A stretch of 64,000 nucleotides of DNA. It comes from Isoetes taiwanensis. Its lineage: Eukaryota; Streptophyta; Lycopodiopsida; Isoetales; Isoetaceae. Below the pieces are notes generated by a model. The model was not told the DNA's origin. It searched no databases and was given only the letters and a program-made list of their open reading frames with translations. Of this stretch, positions 34,061 through 48,127 are shown one piece after another (the first letter of the stretch is position 1; each line of letters begins with the position of its first letter). The position numbers were made by a program, and so were the translations under genes. Where the stretch lies: the NCBI GenBank assembly GCA_021234155.1, contig JAJEKV010000003.1, positions 33,403,166 through 33,467,165 on the forward strand. The letters are read 5' to 3'.

Positions 34061-34386
34061 TTTTTATTTGTTATTCGGATAGATATCTGATTGCAAATGA
34101 CTTTGATTCAGAAAAGATACGATTTTACATGTGCACAGGTTAGCTTTTGTTTGCATGGAATTTTTTCTAGAAAAATATACAAGAGGCTACGGATTTCTAA
34201 TGGCTCTCTGGCCCATTTACATGACTGGCATAACTGAAACAAAGTTTTGCCTTAAATGGCATTTGCAAATGCAGTGAGCAGTTGCCATGAAGCATGGAGC
34301 TTGAGTTGCCTTGAAGCATGGAGCTTGAGCAGGTTAGCAAAGAACATTTGGTAATAAATATGTTCTAAGACCACATCCGTGCTTGA
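34061..34386. repeat. Direct repeat, copy 1
   Basis: The segment from TTTTTATTTGTTATTCGGAT to GTTCTAAGACCA recurs at 35844-36155. It includes two GAAGCATGGAGCTTGAG blocks. Downstream of copy 1 (to about 34490) the GAGCAGGTTAGCAAAGA...CATTTGGTAATA element is repeated two more times in tandem. Confidence 0.85.
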
Positions 34387-34490
34387 GTAGGTTAGCAAAG
34401 ACCATTTGGTAATAAATATGTTCAAAGACCAGGCTAGCAAGATAAGCTTTGAGCAGGTTAGCAAAGACCATTTGATAATACATGAAAATA

Positions 34491-35460
34491 ATGATTATAC
34501 AAGTTCTATACTTTATGTGTTGCATAAATTTCTTAAATAGGCAGGAATATGTATTCGCTTTTGCCATTTAACCTTGTTCAATTTTGGAAGTTCGAGCATA
34601 AGAAATTATGGCTGTGATTTTTGCTATGGCACCTATTTAAATTCATTCTACCTAATTCATTGTGCACTTGGCGCCATAACTGATATATGCTGAAGTTAAC
34701 TTGGCTTGTAGGTCTATATCCCAGAAGAAACTTTGTTTTGCTATAGACCATGATCTCAAACTGCCAATGGGAATGCTGGGGAATCATCTACTGAATCTTG
34801 AAATGCTGATGTGCAACTAGAGCACATGACGGACGAGTTTTCTAAGGTTTGATTCACTCGTTTGCATATTTTACATTGATTGGTACTTACTACAAATAAG
34901 TGATGCACAAACATAACTTGTGCTTTATTGTTTTTGAGATATATGCCTTTGCTTCCATAGCAAAAGTCCATCTAGAAACTTTACTTTCATGCATTTGATG
35001 CTTGTTTCTCCATGGAAATTCTTCTTTTCAAAACATTGTCTAAGGTAATTAAATTGCGTTACTTCTAAGGAGCGGCATATAATATACTCAAAATCAAAAG
35101 GTAACTCGCCATTTTCCATGTCCAACTTTTTATTCTTGTCTAGTTTTTTATTCTAATGCTCAGATGATTACTCAACTGTTTAGGACACCAAAGGAGGAAT
35201 TTATTATTTGAAGATTGCAGTTGAAACGTTCTTTAAAGACTTCATAGTTTGCTGGAGCCCATTGACTCATGACCTTTATTGGCATTGTCAAGGTTGTCAA
35301 TTTGTAACTATGATTAGATTTAAATACAAAAATTTTTCTTCTATATACACTCTTATCTCTTTATGAATCTGCGTCTTGTTAAATTTAAGCATCATTATAG
35401 TCCAAACAGAATCCAAATAGCCTTTTATAATGATGAAATGATGACAATGACGAGAATGCT
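34491..35460. other. No gene recognised
   Basis: Minus-strand frames of 66-71 residues (34578-35125) have no family signature. Nothing else is supported. Confidence 0.35.
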
Positions 35461-35830
35461 TGATGAAAATGTGTTAAAACACCAATGAAGCATATGACGG
35501 ATGTGCTAAACAAACCTGAGGAAAACGGATGTGCTAAACAAACCTGAGGAAAAACTTGACGTAAACTTTTTGCGGATGTGCTAAACAAACCTGACGAAAA
35601 ACTTGACGTAAACTTTGACAAAAAACTTGACGCAATTCTGACGCGTATTATGACGAACATTTCTGACAAAAAATGTGACGACATTAAGTCTGACGAAAAA
35701 TATGATGAAGATAAGTCTGACAAAAGTTTTGACGATTTTGCATCAGACAATTTGACGAAAATTCTGACGCAAATCTGACGATTTTTCGTCAGAGAATATA
35801 TGTCAAAATATGCGTCAGTCATATGAGTCT
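35461..35830. repeat. TGACG-rich segment, likely DNA-transposon sub-terminal repeats
   Basis: A 28-bp unit starting CGGATGTGCTAAACAAACCTG occurs three times (35501-35600). It is followed by about twenty TGACG or TGACA motifs, often TGACGAAAA or TGACGCAAA, and ends with CTGACGATTTTTCGTCAG, a palindrome. Dense short repeats like this are typical of DNA-transposon ends, where transposase binds. Transposon class and other end were not found. Confidence 0.55.
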
Positions 35831-35843
35831 GGGCAAGTGCCTA

Positions 35844-36155
35844 TTTTTTATTTGTTATTCGGATAGATATCTGATGGGATAGATATCTGATGTGCACAGG
35901 TTACGCTTTTTTTTTTTGCATGGAATTTTTTCTAGAAAAATGTACAAGAGGCTACGGATTTCTAATGGTTCTCTGGCCCTTTTACATGACTGCATAACTG
36001 AAACAAAGTTTTGCCTTAAATGGCATGGCATTTGCAAATGCAGTGAGCAGTTGCCATGAAGCATGGAGCTTGAGTTGCCTTGAAGCATGGAGCTTGAGCA
36101 GGTTAGCAAAGAACATTTGGTAATAAATATGTTCTAAGACCAGATCGGAGCTTGA
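35844..36155. repeat. Direct repeat, copy 2
   Basis: Matches 34061-34386 apart from a ~40-bp gap and small indels. The two copies flank the TGACG-rich segment, so they may be the halves of a duplication or ends of one element. Confidence 0.85.
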
Positions 36156-37057
36156 CGTTGTTAAGATGAATGTTGATGGAGTTTATGTGATTGATAGAGA
36201 ATTTGACTCACGTGTTATTGTGACTGGTATGCCTGAAATTATCAATTCTCCAGCATCTATAGACTCCAATATAAGTGAGAGGTCAATGTTCGATTACTTG
36301 ATCACAAATGGTAGCAATAGTAAGCTGAAGAGTTGGGCACTTGGGCACTAGAGGTCGGAAGATCTGTAAGGGTGAACCATTTGCCAAAGTTTTATAATGG
36401 TACTGTAGTTTATGAGCTCCCAAGTGAAAAAAAAAAATGCTCGAAGCCCATGTCAGGAATGGAACAGAACATGGGTCCTCATGTTTGGTCAGACCCTTCT
36501 CATACAGTTGTTCCCAGTTTTTCAGGCTGTGTGAAATTGGCCCATTGTTGTGGCCACTTACAATGTAAGAATATGAGGTTTGAATGTTTATTTGAAACTG
36601 GGAAACCAAATGAGTTGCAATGGAGAGGAACTTGACGAACACACCATTTATTGGAGAACTATCTATGGTCAATGGTTCACTTAATTGTATGGTCAATGGT
36701 TCCATTTTGTAGGGAACAACCAGAATGCATAAGCCAGTGCACATGCAAAATATATTACTGCTTTCCAGATAATACAAGTTTTACGAGGTTGGCCTTCCAC
36801 ATCGGAAGTCATGATCATCCTATCAGAGTTGCAGAGTCAAGAGAAAGTATGTATATGGCCAAGGCACTTTTGAACACTAGAGGTGCAAATACACCATCAA
36901 TTATGAAAGGAGCCCGAGAAACACAACACGATCTTGCAATGGATTTTGTGAACGGTAATATAATTTCTGAAGAGGAAATCTTGGCTTTTCAAACAATGGA
37001 TTTTGCGAGTGTGGATAAATTTCTTCAAAAACTACAACCATTGAATAATCAACGAAG

Positions 37058-37129
37058 GTATTGTATTAAGTTTCACGATTTATATCCAATGTCTTTAACG
37101 GGCGTTTATTATTAATTTTGGAATTTCAG
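37058..37129 (+). other. Putative intron 1 of the MULE-like transposase
   Basis: Donor GTATTG, acceptor ATTTCAG, 72 bp, phase 2. Removing it restores an open frame across QRRLRRWIH. Without splicing the frame stops at 37115. Confidence 0.65.
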
Positions 37130-37441
37130 ATTACGAAGGTGGATTCATAAAGCTAAGGCTCAGAACAAGAAAGGAGGGGATGAGTTCTCTCAAATTTTAT
37201 ATTTGACACAACATAGCAGATACAAGTACTTCCATGGTTCAATGTTTCCTTATCAATTACATGATGATGAGAATGAAAGATGTTATATCTTCAAGATGTC
37301 CACCATCGGGCCTGGCTCAGGAGTAGATTTAGTAAATAGAATGCGTCGGGGTGGGGATTTGGAACATGGTTGGGTTCATTTTGATCATATGAAATGTATT
37401 CCCACTTGGACAACGTTAGGGTATCATGTCTATGATCCAAA

Positions 37442-37505
37442 GTAAGTTGTTTCTTTTTATTTCATTATCTTTGTAATTCTAGTAACAATATCTCTTCTAC
37501 TGTAG
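37442..37505 (+). other. Putative intron 2 of the MULE-like transposase
   Basis: Donor GTAAGT, acceptor CTGTAG, 64 bp, T-rich, phase 2. Removing it joins VYDPK to IRSLQTIALCD. Confidence 0.7.
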
Positions 37506-38348
37506 AATAAGGTCTCTACAAACTATTGCCTTATGTGACATGAAAACTGAAGATTACATTGCACAAAGACTGTTTTGGGAAAAACTAAATAAGGTGATGG
37601 AGGGCAAAGGTTTTCCAACAGCTGAATTTAGGAAATTCATGGCCGATGAAGCACAGGCTAACTGGACAACAGTACGAGATGTGTTCAATAATGGTCAGGA
37701 AATTTTAGGTGGAGAACGCTCATGTCAATTTCATTTTGAGCAGTACTTGCAATGTCACACAAATAAATACATTTATGAGGCCTACCGTATCCAGCATCTA
37801 GATTTATATAGGAAATGGAGGAATGCAGAAACTATTGAAATTGCTGAAGATATTTATCATGAAATCATTGATTGGTTGGCCTGGAAAAGCCGACGAGGTG
37901 GACATAAAGTCGTTAGGTTCGTGGTTGCCAAATTCATGTCCTTTGGCATAACGGTGACTCGTTTTGTGGACCAAATTAGGGTATTTGTAGTGATAGTGGT
38001 GGTCATTCTAAAAGTATTAAAATTCTAAAATGTTCAATGTTTCTTGTGTTATTTATTGTGGATTTGCGCCATATTCCATTGGGAAGTCTATTTTCGCCGA
38101 TTCTTCGACCTATTCCTGGTGGAATATTGGTTTTTGTGCAATTTTTCACCCAAATTTACTAGAATTCATGGACTCCATTACTTCTCTTCTCTAATCTAAC
38201 TTAATTTAATGACAACCTTACTCGTGGAAAAATTTTCCCACTTTTCGAGGTTCACTATTGGGATTTGCACCCCAACTTTTTACTAGGCCAGTTAGTTTTC
38301 TATCATAAGGTTATGGCCAGTGCTTGATCTTGGTCAACCAAGATCATT

Positions 38349-38360
38349 GCTCTGATACCA
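38349..38360 (-). other. Primer-binding site (initiator tRNA-Met)
   Basis: TGGTATCAGAGC on the minus strand, complementary to the 3' end of plant initiator tRNA-Met, sits one base after the LTR end. It fixes the strand of the element. Confidence 0.8.
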
Positions 38361-38361
38361 T

Positions 38362-39959
38362 TGTGATGCTCCTTGCGCTATATACGGCAGCCCGCCGAAT
38401 ACATCGAAGGACCTTCCCCATCCAACCGCCACCCGTCGTATGGGCCCTCTGTCTAACTCACATCTAGGGACCAGACTATCGAGTCGAGGACACAGAGGTG
38501 TCATTCCGTCCCGTCCTCTAAGGGGTCCCTATGTCAGCAGAAGCAAAATATACAACATAAGTACTAGCAGTAATAACAACAAACTACCTCGAAAGGTAGT
38601 GATAATCCATCCATCCATGTCATCAATAATGCATCAAATACATCAAATAGAGGCTCCTACCCAGGGCTCAGACTCAGGAGGGAGTCGACTAATGGCTGCG
38701 GGCCTCCAATAGAACAGACCGAGTTATGACAATGATTTGGGCTGGCAATAGACAATGGCTAGGGTTGACCACTCCATCCGCCCCTCCTGTGCATACTTTG
38801 CAGATAAGCTAAATCAGGCTCTGTCGGGACTGTAACCTGCTGGAGACGTAATCCATGGTATCACCCAACGAGACTAATTCGTGTTGCATCTCCCCGGTCC
38901 GATGAGGTAGGAAGGGTTGCATCTCCCCTTCCCGGAGTGCAATGGCTCCATGGGTGGCTAGAGGATCGTGGTGACACACATCCGTACCCGAATGAACTCC
39001 CCAAAACAAAAGCCAAGCCGACACTTGCAACTCTTGAGAGTCAGGGTGACACCATTGACCCAGAAAGTGTTGGACCCATACCGGCCCACACGGACTGACT
39101 ATGAGCCTAGCCCGCTATGGGACCCCAATAGTCGTGCTCAGCAGGGTCCTCCCTCCACTTTGCCACTGCCCGTTGTATGGTGCCCAGTCACTTCATAGCC
39201 TCCATAGCTAGATGGGCTCTATGCACAGGCCGCATAATAATGGAAACTAATAGATCTAAACCAGGAGCATCATCTACTAGTGGCTACTAGGTCTCTACCC
39301 CCCTTCCCAATACACAAGAGGTGCAAACATGAGATCAACCAACATCATATCAACATAATCTTGATAAATAATGAGAATAACAACTAATCCTAATCACATA
39401 CATCTAACTTACAATTAGGGTTTATTGATTAGGATTCATGTTCAGAACTATAGGTTCTATGATGGCTCTACTAGGATACAAGGTGCAACTCAACTGGAAT
39501 CTACTCGAAATACCTGCTCCTAATGAGTGCCTTCGGCTCTTTGGTTCTCCGTCTCTAGCAATTGACTCGAGTCGATGATCCTCCTTTGCTGCGCTTGCGC
39601 TTCCGGACAGCTACTGCAACCTAGGCTATCGAAGACGATCCTTGGATCGGAGTTGTGGGCGCGAACTTGTGGGTCTAAGGTTGATGGAGCCAAAAGTGGA
39701 TAGGGTCTAGGGTTTAGCCTCTCTATATGTTAGGGTTTACATGAATGCCACTTGGCTCCCATAGGTGCATCTATGTGGCGGTTCGCCTATAAGGTGAGGC
39801 CATGTGGAAATGGCTTCTTACCTTGGTTGGCTAAGTTATGTAGATAACTTAGTCATCTCGCCCACATTAGGTGTATACAAGTCTACTTATGTAGAGTTAT
39901 ATGGTGATGTGGCCATAAAATATACATATTTATACCATATATTTTAGGGGAACGTCACA
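38362..39959 (-). mobile_element. LTR of an LTR retrotransposon (minus orientation)
   Basis: On the minus strand the LTR runs from TGTGACGTTCCCC (39959) to GGAGCATCACA (38362), about 1.6 kb, with TGTGACG/CATCACA terminal inverted repeats (one mismatch). One base later comes TGGTATCAGAGC, the common plant primer-binding site. Only about 300 bp of internal sequence follows before the MULE fragment, including an ATGGAGTCC start that soon hits a stop. The other LTR, gag and pol are missing. Its right boundary falls inside a LINE RT gene, directly before the KQGCPLS codons. Confidence 0.75.
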
Positions 39960-39961
39960 TC

Positions 39962-41530
<1,569 letters not shown>

Positions 41531-41592
41531 GGGTCCATCATATGTCCTCATGGACGCTGCCAATGTGGTATGGCGTAAAAATACTCTATCTA

Positions 41593-41818
<226 letters not shown>

Positions 41819-41849
41819 AAAAAAATGCAAAAAAAATGCTCGAATTGTA

Positions 41850-42820
41850 GATTTCAGTTTAAAGAAAATGCTCTATAAAGTTCTAGTCAAGCGGTCATTA
41901 TATGGAGTAGAGGTATATAGAGAATTGGGGTTATCCTTGGACATGTGGAAAAAGTGGAGAAGATCCAAAAATTCCCTCTTGTCGAGTGGGAGTTAAGGTA
42001 CAAACACCATATGAGATGATATTGGTTTGAAGCAGGGGATGCTCCCATTAGAAGGAGAAATTATGTACCCAGACGTTAATATATCTTAATAAAATACTGA
42101 GGCATGGATGATGATGGACTCCCTCGTATGGCATTGGAGGAAAAGTAAGTTAAAGGGGTGGCATCTTTGATATTCAAAATGGCTTGGAAAGTGGGGGATG
42201 AATTTGGAGGAAGTGCCCTAAATAAAAAAGATAAGAGGCCCTAAGGTCAAGATCATATTAAGCTAAAAATGTGGGACCGGTCTTGAAAAGCGAAAATGCT
42301 ATACTATAAAGAATCAAGAAACCATGCTTTGCAGGCGCGGTACTGACGGAAAAACAATCAACCAAGATGAGACACATGGTTGATTTGTTTAATCTAAGCT
42401 CACATCATTTAGGGGTGGAGATTGGGAGATGGGGAATATCCCAAGACATAGGAGGACATGTAAGAGTATCGCCAAGATGAAATCAGGGGCGAAGAACATG
42501 TCATTATTAAATGTCCGGCATATCTGGCGTTCGAAAACACGATGTGCATGTCTATAATTTGATCCATTCTTTCAACTCCGAAAAAAATGTTTGTAACTAC
42601 CTAGTAGATATGTACCAAATAAGAGATGCATATTGATAACTTTAAATCTTTATTAGAAGATTATGAGAAGGATGAGATTGCAGAGTAATTAATGAGACTC
42701 TGACTGAGAGCTCATATGTAATATTGGATTGTATGTAATCTGGGGTGAACGTTGTATAGACCTGATGGTCTTTTAAACGTAAATACAACATTTCATTTCA
42801 TTTCATTTCTCTCTCTCTCT
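41850..42820 (+). mobile_element. LINE 3' fragment, second (ATTTC)n-tailed copy
   Basis: The sequence from about 41860 (AAAATGCTCTATAAAG) aligns with the thumb region of the LINE at 40400 onward but is heavily mutated; frames such as KKMLYKVLVKRSLYGVEVYR are still legible. Its end repeats the same signature: GACC-TGAT-GGTC at 42759-42770, five bases, ACGTAAA, then ATTTC repeats and CT. Confidence 0.7.
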
Positions 42821-43345
42821 TGCCTTGTGGTGGCACCTCCTTCATAGATATGTGCAGGTTAATGTGCTGGTTCATAAGTTTTATCCTCACATTTTAGAAC
42901 TTTGCCCGTTGTGTAAGTAGCAAGCTGAGAGTCTTGAACACTGCTTTATTCTATGCGACCAATTCGGCCAGTTTGATCGTGGTTACTATCTCTCTTCCAT
43001 GTGGTTTTGACTAGCCCAGCAGGTGCTTCTTGCTATTTACCCTTCCACTTAGAATGGCTTGTAGCAACAGGCTTTCCATTTAGCTTCGAGATGGTTGTTG
43101 TGGTCTATTTGAAAAAGGTGGCGGTGGTGTATCTTCAAGGGCTTATTGATTAGTGTTGACCAAGTTCTTCATGAGGCACAAGATAGATTGATAAAGGCAT
43201 ACCTATACTCTTATGTATAGGGAAGTTGCTTCACTTAGTGGATTTATCTATTGATATCTTATCATTGTCTTTTGCAATTGTGTGTATACTTGTTTTTGAA
43301 TATTGAATAGATTTGTCGTCCTTCAACCCAAAAAAACAAGGTGCT
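42821..43345 (+). mobile_element. L1 3' fragment (zf-RVT region), decayed
   Basis: Translation gives LWWHLLHRYVQVNVLVHKF, then CPLCK...QAESLEHCFILC and a later WLLWSI-KRWRWCIFKG, the same order as in the L1 insertion at 27982. Several stops interrupt it. It ends in a short A-run near 43330. Confidence 0.65.
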
Positions 43346-45714
43346 GCGCACGGAGGGTTGCACTCCAATTTCTCGAGGGTGAAGTGGCCTAAATCAAACC
43401 GCGAAGTCATGTTTTCACAATATCCACGTTAGAGTTTTAGACAAAATTGGAAGTCAAAGCACTTGGATGTTTGTGTTATCAAAAATTTGTCGAGGAAACA
43501 ATTCACCTTGTTGGCTTACAGAATCTTTAAAGAAAATTTCATGAAGCTGATGTCTATTGCTTTTGGAATTATGAACTCCAATGGATCTAATATTTAAGAA
43601 TACCTTTGCATGTAATGGCTCAAGGGGGCGATAATGCACTATCAATGCTTGATACATATTTCAAATTACATATATGCACATACATTTATAGTATCGAAGC
43701 ATTTCAAAAACTTCAATGTATACTAAGAAGTCAAGAAGAAATACCATAAAAAGGTAATTGGAGTCCTTTTCTAAAGCAAGTAATTCCTTCATTCAAGATA
43801 ACAAGAAAACATGGCATTCGGATAAAGAACAACCATTGCACAGCGAAAAGATTAGTTGGTTGATTTGTTGGCTTTGCCCTAGTCTTTCTTGCACTTCCCT
43901 TCTAGTCCCTAGTTTTCTTTGGACCTGAGGACTCTTGAGTTGGTACTTTCATGACTTGTTGGAGAAGATGGAATTGTCGATTACATACATTAAATCTGAC
44001 AAACAATTCGCACAAAAACCTTTACATATTTGGAAACACAAAAGGCATCCTTAATTAGTTGCCTTCCATATCTCTAGTCTAAGACACTTCAACGTGTATC
44101 TCTGCCATGTCTTCGCAGGACATTGACTTGTTCTAGCCATAGACAGAATTAGTTACACTTAAGTGAAGAGTAAGTAGGGCAGTAAACATCACTACTAGGG
44201 CAGCCTGCAGCTTCAATGCACAATTTTTCTTGCAATTACAGCATTTACAGCAATTACATCATGGTTGACTAGTTCCAGTTGTTGCAGCCTTAGTGGCTGA
44301 GAACCTGATAAAAATTAAGCATGAAGAACTTATGGCCAGATAGAACAAATAGGTAGATTCACCCTTCACCCTCAACATTCAGCGTAAATCAATATATATT
44401 TCATTTAAGCAACGTATGAAATTATAGAACATCAAACGGGTCATATACAAACCAGTATCAAAGCTGCTTACCCCAGCATTATGCAATTAAACATGATTGC
44501 CTGTATCCAGCCCTGGATACCATAAATATGGTCTGATAGGTGCTGCCATTCCATGCGTGCAACCAGGCATTAAATCATGGTACACTATATACTATTATCT
44601 AGACATATGTACACAATGGGGCCATTCCATAGCAGCAGCACCATGCTAAAATTTCAATCATACCATACATCTGGAATATCTCATATAATGATTTGGGAAC
44701 ATGCTGGAAGTGAGAATTCAGATCTGGAACCTTTATTACCCTCTACACCTTAACCAGCTTGCTCATATATGTGTTTACAAAGACATGTTGACAAATCTGT
44801 GTTAACCCAGCAAGCATGCGATTTAGCACGCTATTCAGGCCAATCAGCATCCACCTTGGCTCTCCACCTTATTTATTAGAGCACTGTCAAGCTAACATCA
44901 CCTTAATAAGGGTTGTACTTCATTATTCATTACTAGCCAGCATGTATCTGCCATAGCCAACTAGCAAAACCCGCTGCATATTCCTGCCTATGACCTAGCT
45001 GCAAACGAGCACTCACACCACCATAGCTATGCAATCTAAGCAAATACCATATGCACTAAGATCTGCAAAACACAAAAAGTGCTCTAATAAACCTAGAGAA
45101 AAATGCATGACCTCTAAGCATACGGCATAAGCACATAATAAACAGCCAGCAATCAATATTGTTTACTAGCAAGCGAACTACGAAACCAACAAATTAAGCA
45201 AATGACAAAGGCGTGTAACATTTTTTCCAGCAGTATGGGATCAAACCCCTTTTCTTTAAAATATATTTCAGCAATTTCAAGAAAAAAAATCATTAAGTAT
45301 CAGCTCAAACCTGATAGAGATCGCCTCCTATTGCATCAACAGGACTTGATTTTATCTTTCATCCGTCCAAACGGTCTATGTTGAAAACCTTCTTAACCAT
45401 CCGAAACTTTCATTTTCAGATATGCCAACTACTTTAGGGCCACCGTACATCTCATGCCAAAGCCAATGCCATGTATCAGATCTTCCAAGCTATATTCTCA
45501 TAATCTGTGTGTTGTATCTAGAAAAAGAAGAGTAGAAAACTCCCAAGCCATGATCGGATCTATCTTGGCATAACTTGATTTGTCACATACAAACTCTCGC
45601 ATCTAGACACGGTCATTTGGTGCCAAACAGAGTCTTAGAAGATGCACTTTCTAGATACAAATAGCGGTAGCCCCTGTAATATTAGCCAAGAGCGGATCCG
45701 TTCCTGTGCATGGC
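43346..45714. other. No gene seen
   Basis: A 2.4-kb AT-rich region without long frames on either strand, and without obvious repeats to the rest of the window. It may be host intergenic or intron sequence. Confidence 0.4.
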
Positions 45715-45900
45715 CGCCATAGCCATTTTTTGGTGCCCTAAGGAATGGGGTGGATGATAGAGTTCTGACGTGACCCGGTTTTGAAGCGATCCACGCATAT
45801 GCTAGGCATATCTTTCCATATACTGGATATGCCCACGTACCCACATAAACGAGGGTTTGCCCCCTAGAGGCAACCCAAAAAGAAAAAGAAAAAGAAAAAA
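45715..45900 (+). mobile_element. SINE-like element with (AAAAAG)n tail
   Basis: The end contains a palindromic TTGCCCCCTAGAGGCAA and then repeated AAAAAG. A related copy lies inverted at 49549-49745, sharing the ATTTTTTGGTG block, GCATAT...AGGTATATGC-like sequence, the GTTTATGTGGGT block, the palindrome and an A-rich end. The 5' boundary is uncertain and no A/B boxes could be placed. Confidence 0.5.
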
Positions 45901-46256
45901 AGAATTGAATGAGTTGTTATAAGAAAAAACATAGATCAAAAGGAAAAAATTAATCACATTAGCATATTTATTTCTCCTTGGTGGATAACGTAGCAAGGCC
46001 ATCATTACATTGGATATGGTAGGGTATATAGCCACCTCACTATATTTTAACCTCTATAGAAACATGAGTGTTGCAGTTCTAATCACTGCAGGAACAATAC
46101 ATGAAAATCGATGGAGCAGGCATCGTTGGAGTTGGTAGACCCGCCTAAACCTTGCTGCAGTTCTGATCATAGAGTTATTGCATCAGATAATGCATCGTGA
46201 TGAATCCGCCATATTTAATGCTCTCTCATTGTCCTTTCTGACGTCATATTTGTTGG

Positions 46257-46942
46257 CGTATATAGAATAGAATGAGAATGATTTTTTATCGTCCACTGAG
46301 GCCAATCGGCCTATGGGACCCATAAGGAGCGCAGCAAACTTATTACTGTCCGGGTTAAAAAATCCCCGCCCCGAAGGGTTTTCGAGGGAAAAGCCGTGGC
46401 AGTAATAAGAATGCTGTCAAACTGTACAAGTATACATCAATGTTTATATACATGTCAAGTGTGTGCCCGAGGACATAGCTGATCTCGCATGTCCATAACC
46501 TCCCGAAGATATGATCCCAACCACCGTCACGGATCTTTGTGCTCAATGTCACATGTAACGGTGGCGGGCCTCACCAACTCGGCATATCATTAATCCGAAT
46601 TTGATCATATCTTTGGGCAACTTTGAAGGGTATGAGATTCATCCTCAATGACTCCCCATTTGGCGACATTGACCGAGCACATCTGGCGTGGCTCACCAAT
46701 CCATCTACTGTCTCAATTCAAGATGATGTGCCCCCTGTCGAATGGAGGCAATGAGTTCAGCGCCTTTTCATGGGCAAGTGGGTACGCAGGTAGCATTGCG
46801 GGCCTCGTTCTAATGTGGGATTTATGTGGCGCTGGTAGTGTGCTGTCTTGACCTGTTCAAGGGCATTGGCATCCCAAAGCTTGCTGAGGAAGCAATCGTC
46901 AAGATATTGCCTCAAGCTATGGCGATCTGCCTCTGTTTGCAA
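46257..46942 (-). mobile_element. LINE 3' end, (ATTCT)n-tailed family, second copy
   Basis: On the minus strand it begins in the thumb (LRQYLDDCFLSKLWDANALE and HYQRHINPTLERGPQCYL, 46910-46780), which aligns with the LINE at 1468-5954. It then has the conserved-core hairpin (46339-46409), the GGCC-GATT-GGCC hairpin (46311-46300), ACGATAAAAAA and an ATTCT tail. Just upstream (46945-46975) another A-run plus CTATTCTATT abuts the truncated 5' end. Confidence 0.8.
46339..46409 (-). repeat. Conserved-core hairpin, copy E (LINE 3' UTR)
   Basis: CTTATTACTG (46339-46348) pairs perfectly with CAGTAATAAG (46400-46409). The interior has the inner stem CTCGAA/TTCGGG and the GGGATTTTTTAACCCG block (minus sense). 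The position after ORF2 matches copy A. Confidence 0.8.
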
Positions 46943-46949
46943 ATAGAAT

Positions 46950-46975
46950 AGTTTTTTTTTTTTTTTTTTTTTTTA
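46950..46975. repeat. Poly(T) run next to an AGAATAG tail
   Basis: AATAGAATAG followed by about 25 T is the 3' tail of a LINE (minus sense) with nothing of its body attached, located exactly at the 5' truncation point of the next LINE copy. Confidence 0.6.
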
Positions 46976-47554
46976 ATATGTAAAGGGCATTTGACCTGGA
47001 TAGCGAAAGCCTCAAAATTGGTTTTCTTTTTGTGCTAGGTATTGAGTTCAATCCAGCATATGCAGGTTCATATTTTTTATATTGTAACTCAATTGCACCT
47101 TTTCAATGTTTTGTGTTGTTTATCCAAGGCGTAGAATTCGATCTTGAGGCACATTGAATTTTGATGAATTCAAGGTTGTGTGCTTTCTTGACTCTCCAAC
47201 CAGATAAATAGTCAAGTGGATACTTATAATGTTCTTAAGATGAGTCAGGAGTCAGATAAGATCAACAGATGCATTTTCTGTGCATTGTCTTCTTTTCCAT
47301 TATTAATTATTCTATTTTGTGCAAGAGTTTACTTTCTTTGCATGCACATTCCATCAAAATTTTGTTGGCATAACTGATTTCTTGAAGCATACCATACTTA
47401 GAGTGGCCGAATTGCAGTAGTATAGCTAAACTTTTTTATGCATAAGCTCCTTGGGGACTATACAGTGTAGCTAAACTGGGCAACTAACCATTAGCAATTG
47501 CCACCTAAGAGATTGATACTTTCTAGCTATGCGGCATAAAACCATACCTTTGAG

Positions 47555-48003
47555 GATAAAAAAGATTAAAAGTGGTATAGTGTGCATGTGATGGATATGT
47601 GGCAGATAGTATTGAAGGGGGCAAACAAAATGAATGCATAAGTCATGCCATGAAAGTTTTCTTGACTTGCAGGAAAGATAATGATCAGATAGTCGGGATT
47701 TGAACCGCCCTTTTATAAACAAAAAGGAGTTCAAACATTCAAATCTATAGGTATGCATCCTCTATTTAGAGGGCTTCTGAGGATACAAAAGCTTAAAGTG
47801 GTATATTCCGCATGTATTAGTTGTATGGCAAATATTATTGTAAAGGGTTAACAGAATGCATGCATAAGTCATGCCATGAAGGTTTTCTTGACTTGCAAGA
47901 AAGATGGATAATGATTAGATAATTTGGACCTAAACCTCACTTTTATAAGCCTTAAGGAGCTTAAATATGCAAATTTGTAGCTATGCATCTTCTATTTAAA
48001 ATT
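47555..48003. repeat. Imperfect tandem duplication of ~230 bp
   Basis: 47555-47766 and 47785-48003 share GCATAAGTCATGCCATGAA, TTTTCTTGACTTGCA and CACTTTTATAA-like blocks in the same order, with about one change per ten bases. No coding function. Confidence 0.75.
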
Positions 48004-48127
48004 ACATCTTTGTTGAAAGACACAAATAAGTTTTGATGTTGTGATTGCATATGCAGTCATTGTGATGCCCAATTTGCTAAATGCATGTGATTCCAAGATT
48101 TTAGGATGTTTTGAACATTATTTGACA

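Larger units (their letters stand above)
36166..38028 (+). pseudogene. MULE-like DDE transposase with two introns, decayed
   Basis: Coding segments run on the plus strand. 36333-36635 has CVKLAHCCGHLQCKNMRFEC (zinc-binding-like). 36651-37057 has CISQCTCKIYYCFPDN, HIGSHDHPI and the GANTPSIMKGARETQ stretch. A 72-bp intron at 37058-37129 (GTATTG...TTTCAG) joins NNQR to LRRWIHKAKAQNKK in frame. A second intron, 64 bp at 37442-37505 (GTAAGT...CTGTAG), joins YDPK to IRSLQTIALCDMKTED in frame. ALCDMKTED and FMADEAQANW supply the expected catalytic Asp residues, and ERSCQFHFEQ fits the C-x2-H that follows in Mutator-like transposases. Stops near 36351 and 36636 and loss of similarity after about 37895 mean it is broken. 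Family assignment is from memory of motif order. Confidence 0.65.

Noticed and set aside
34061-36155. LTR retrotransposon with 0.3-kb LTRs
   Set aside because: The direct repeats do not begin with TG and end with CA in a consistent way, no primer-binding site or polypurine tract lies inside, and no gag-pol is seen.
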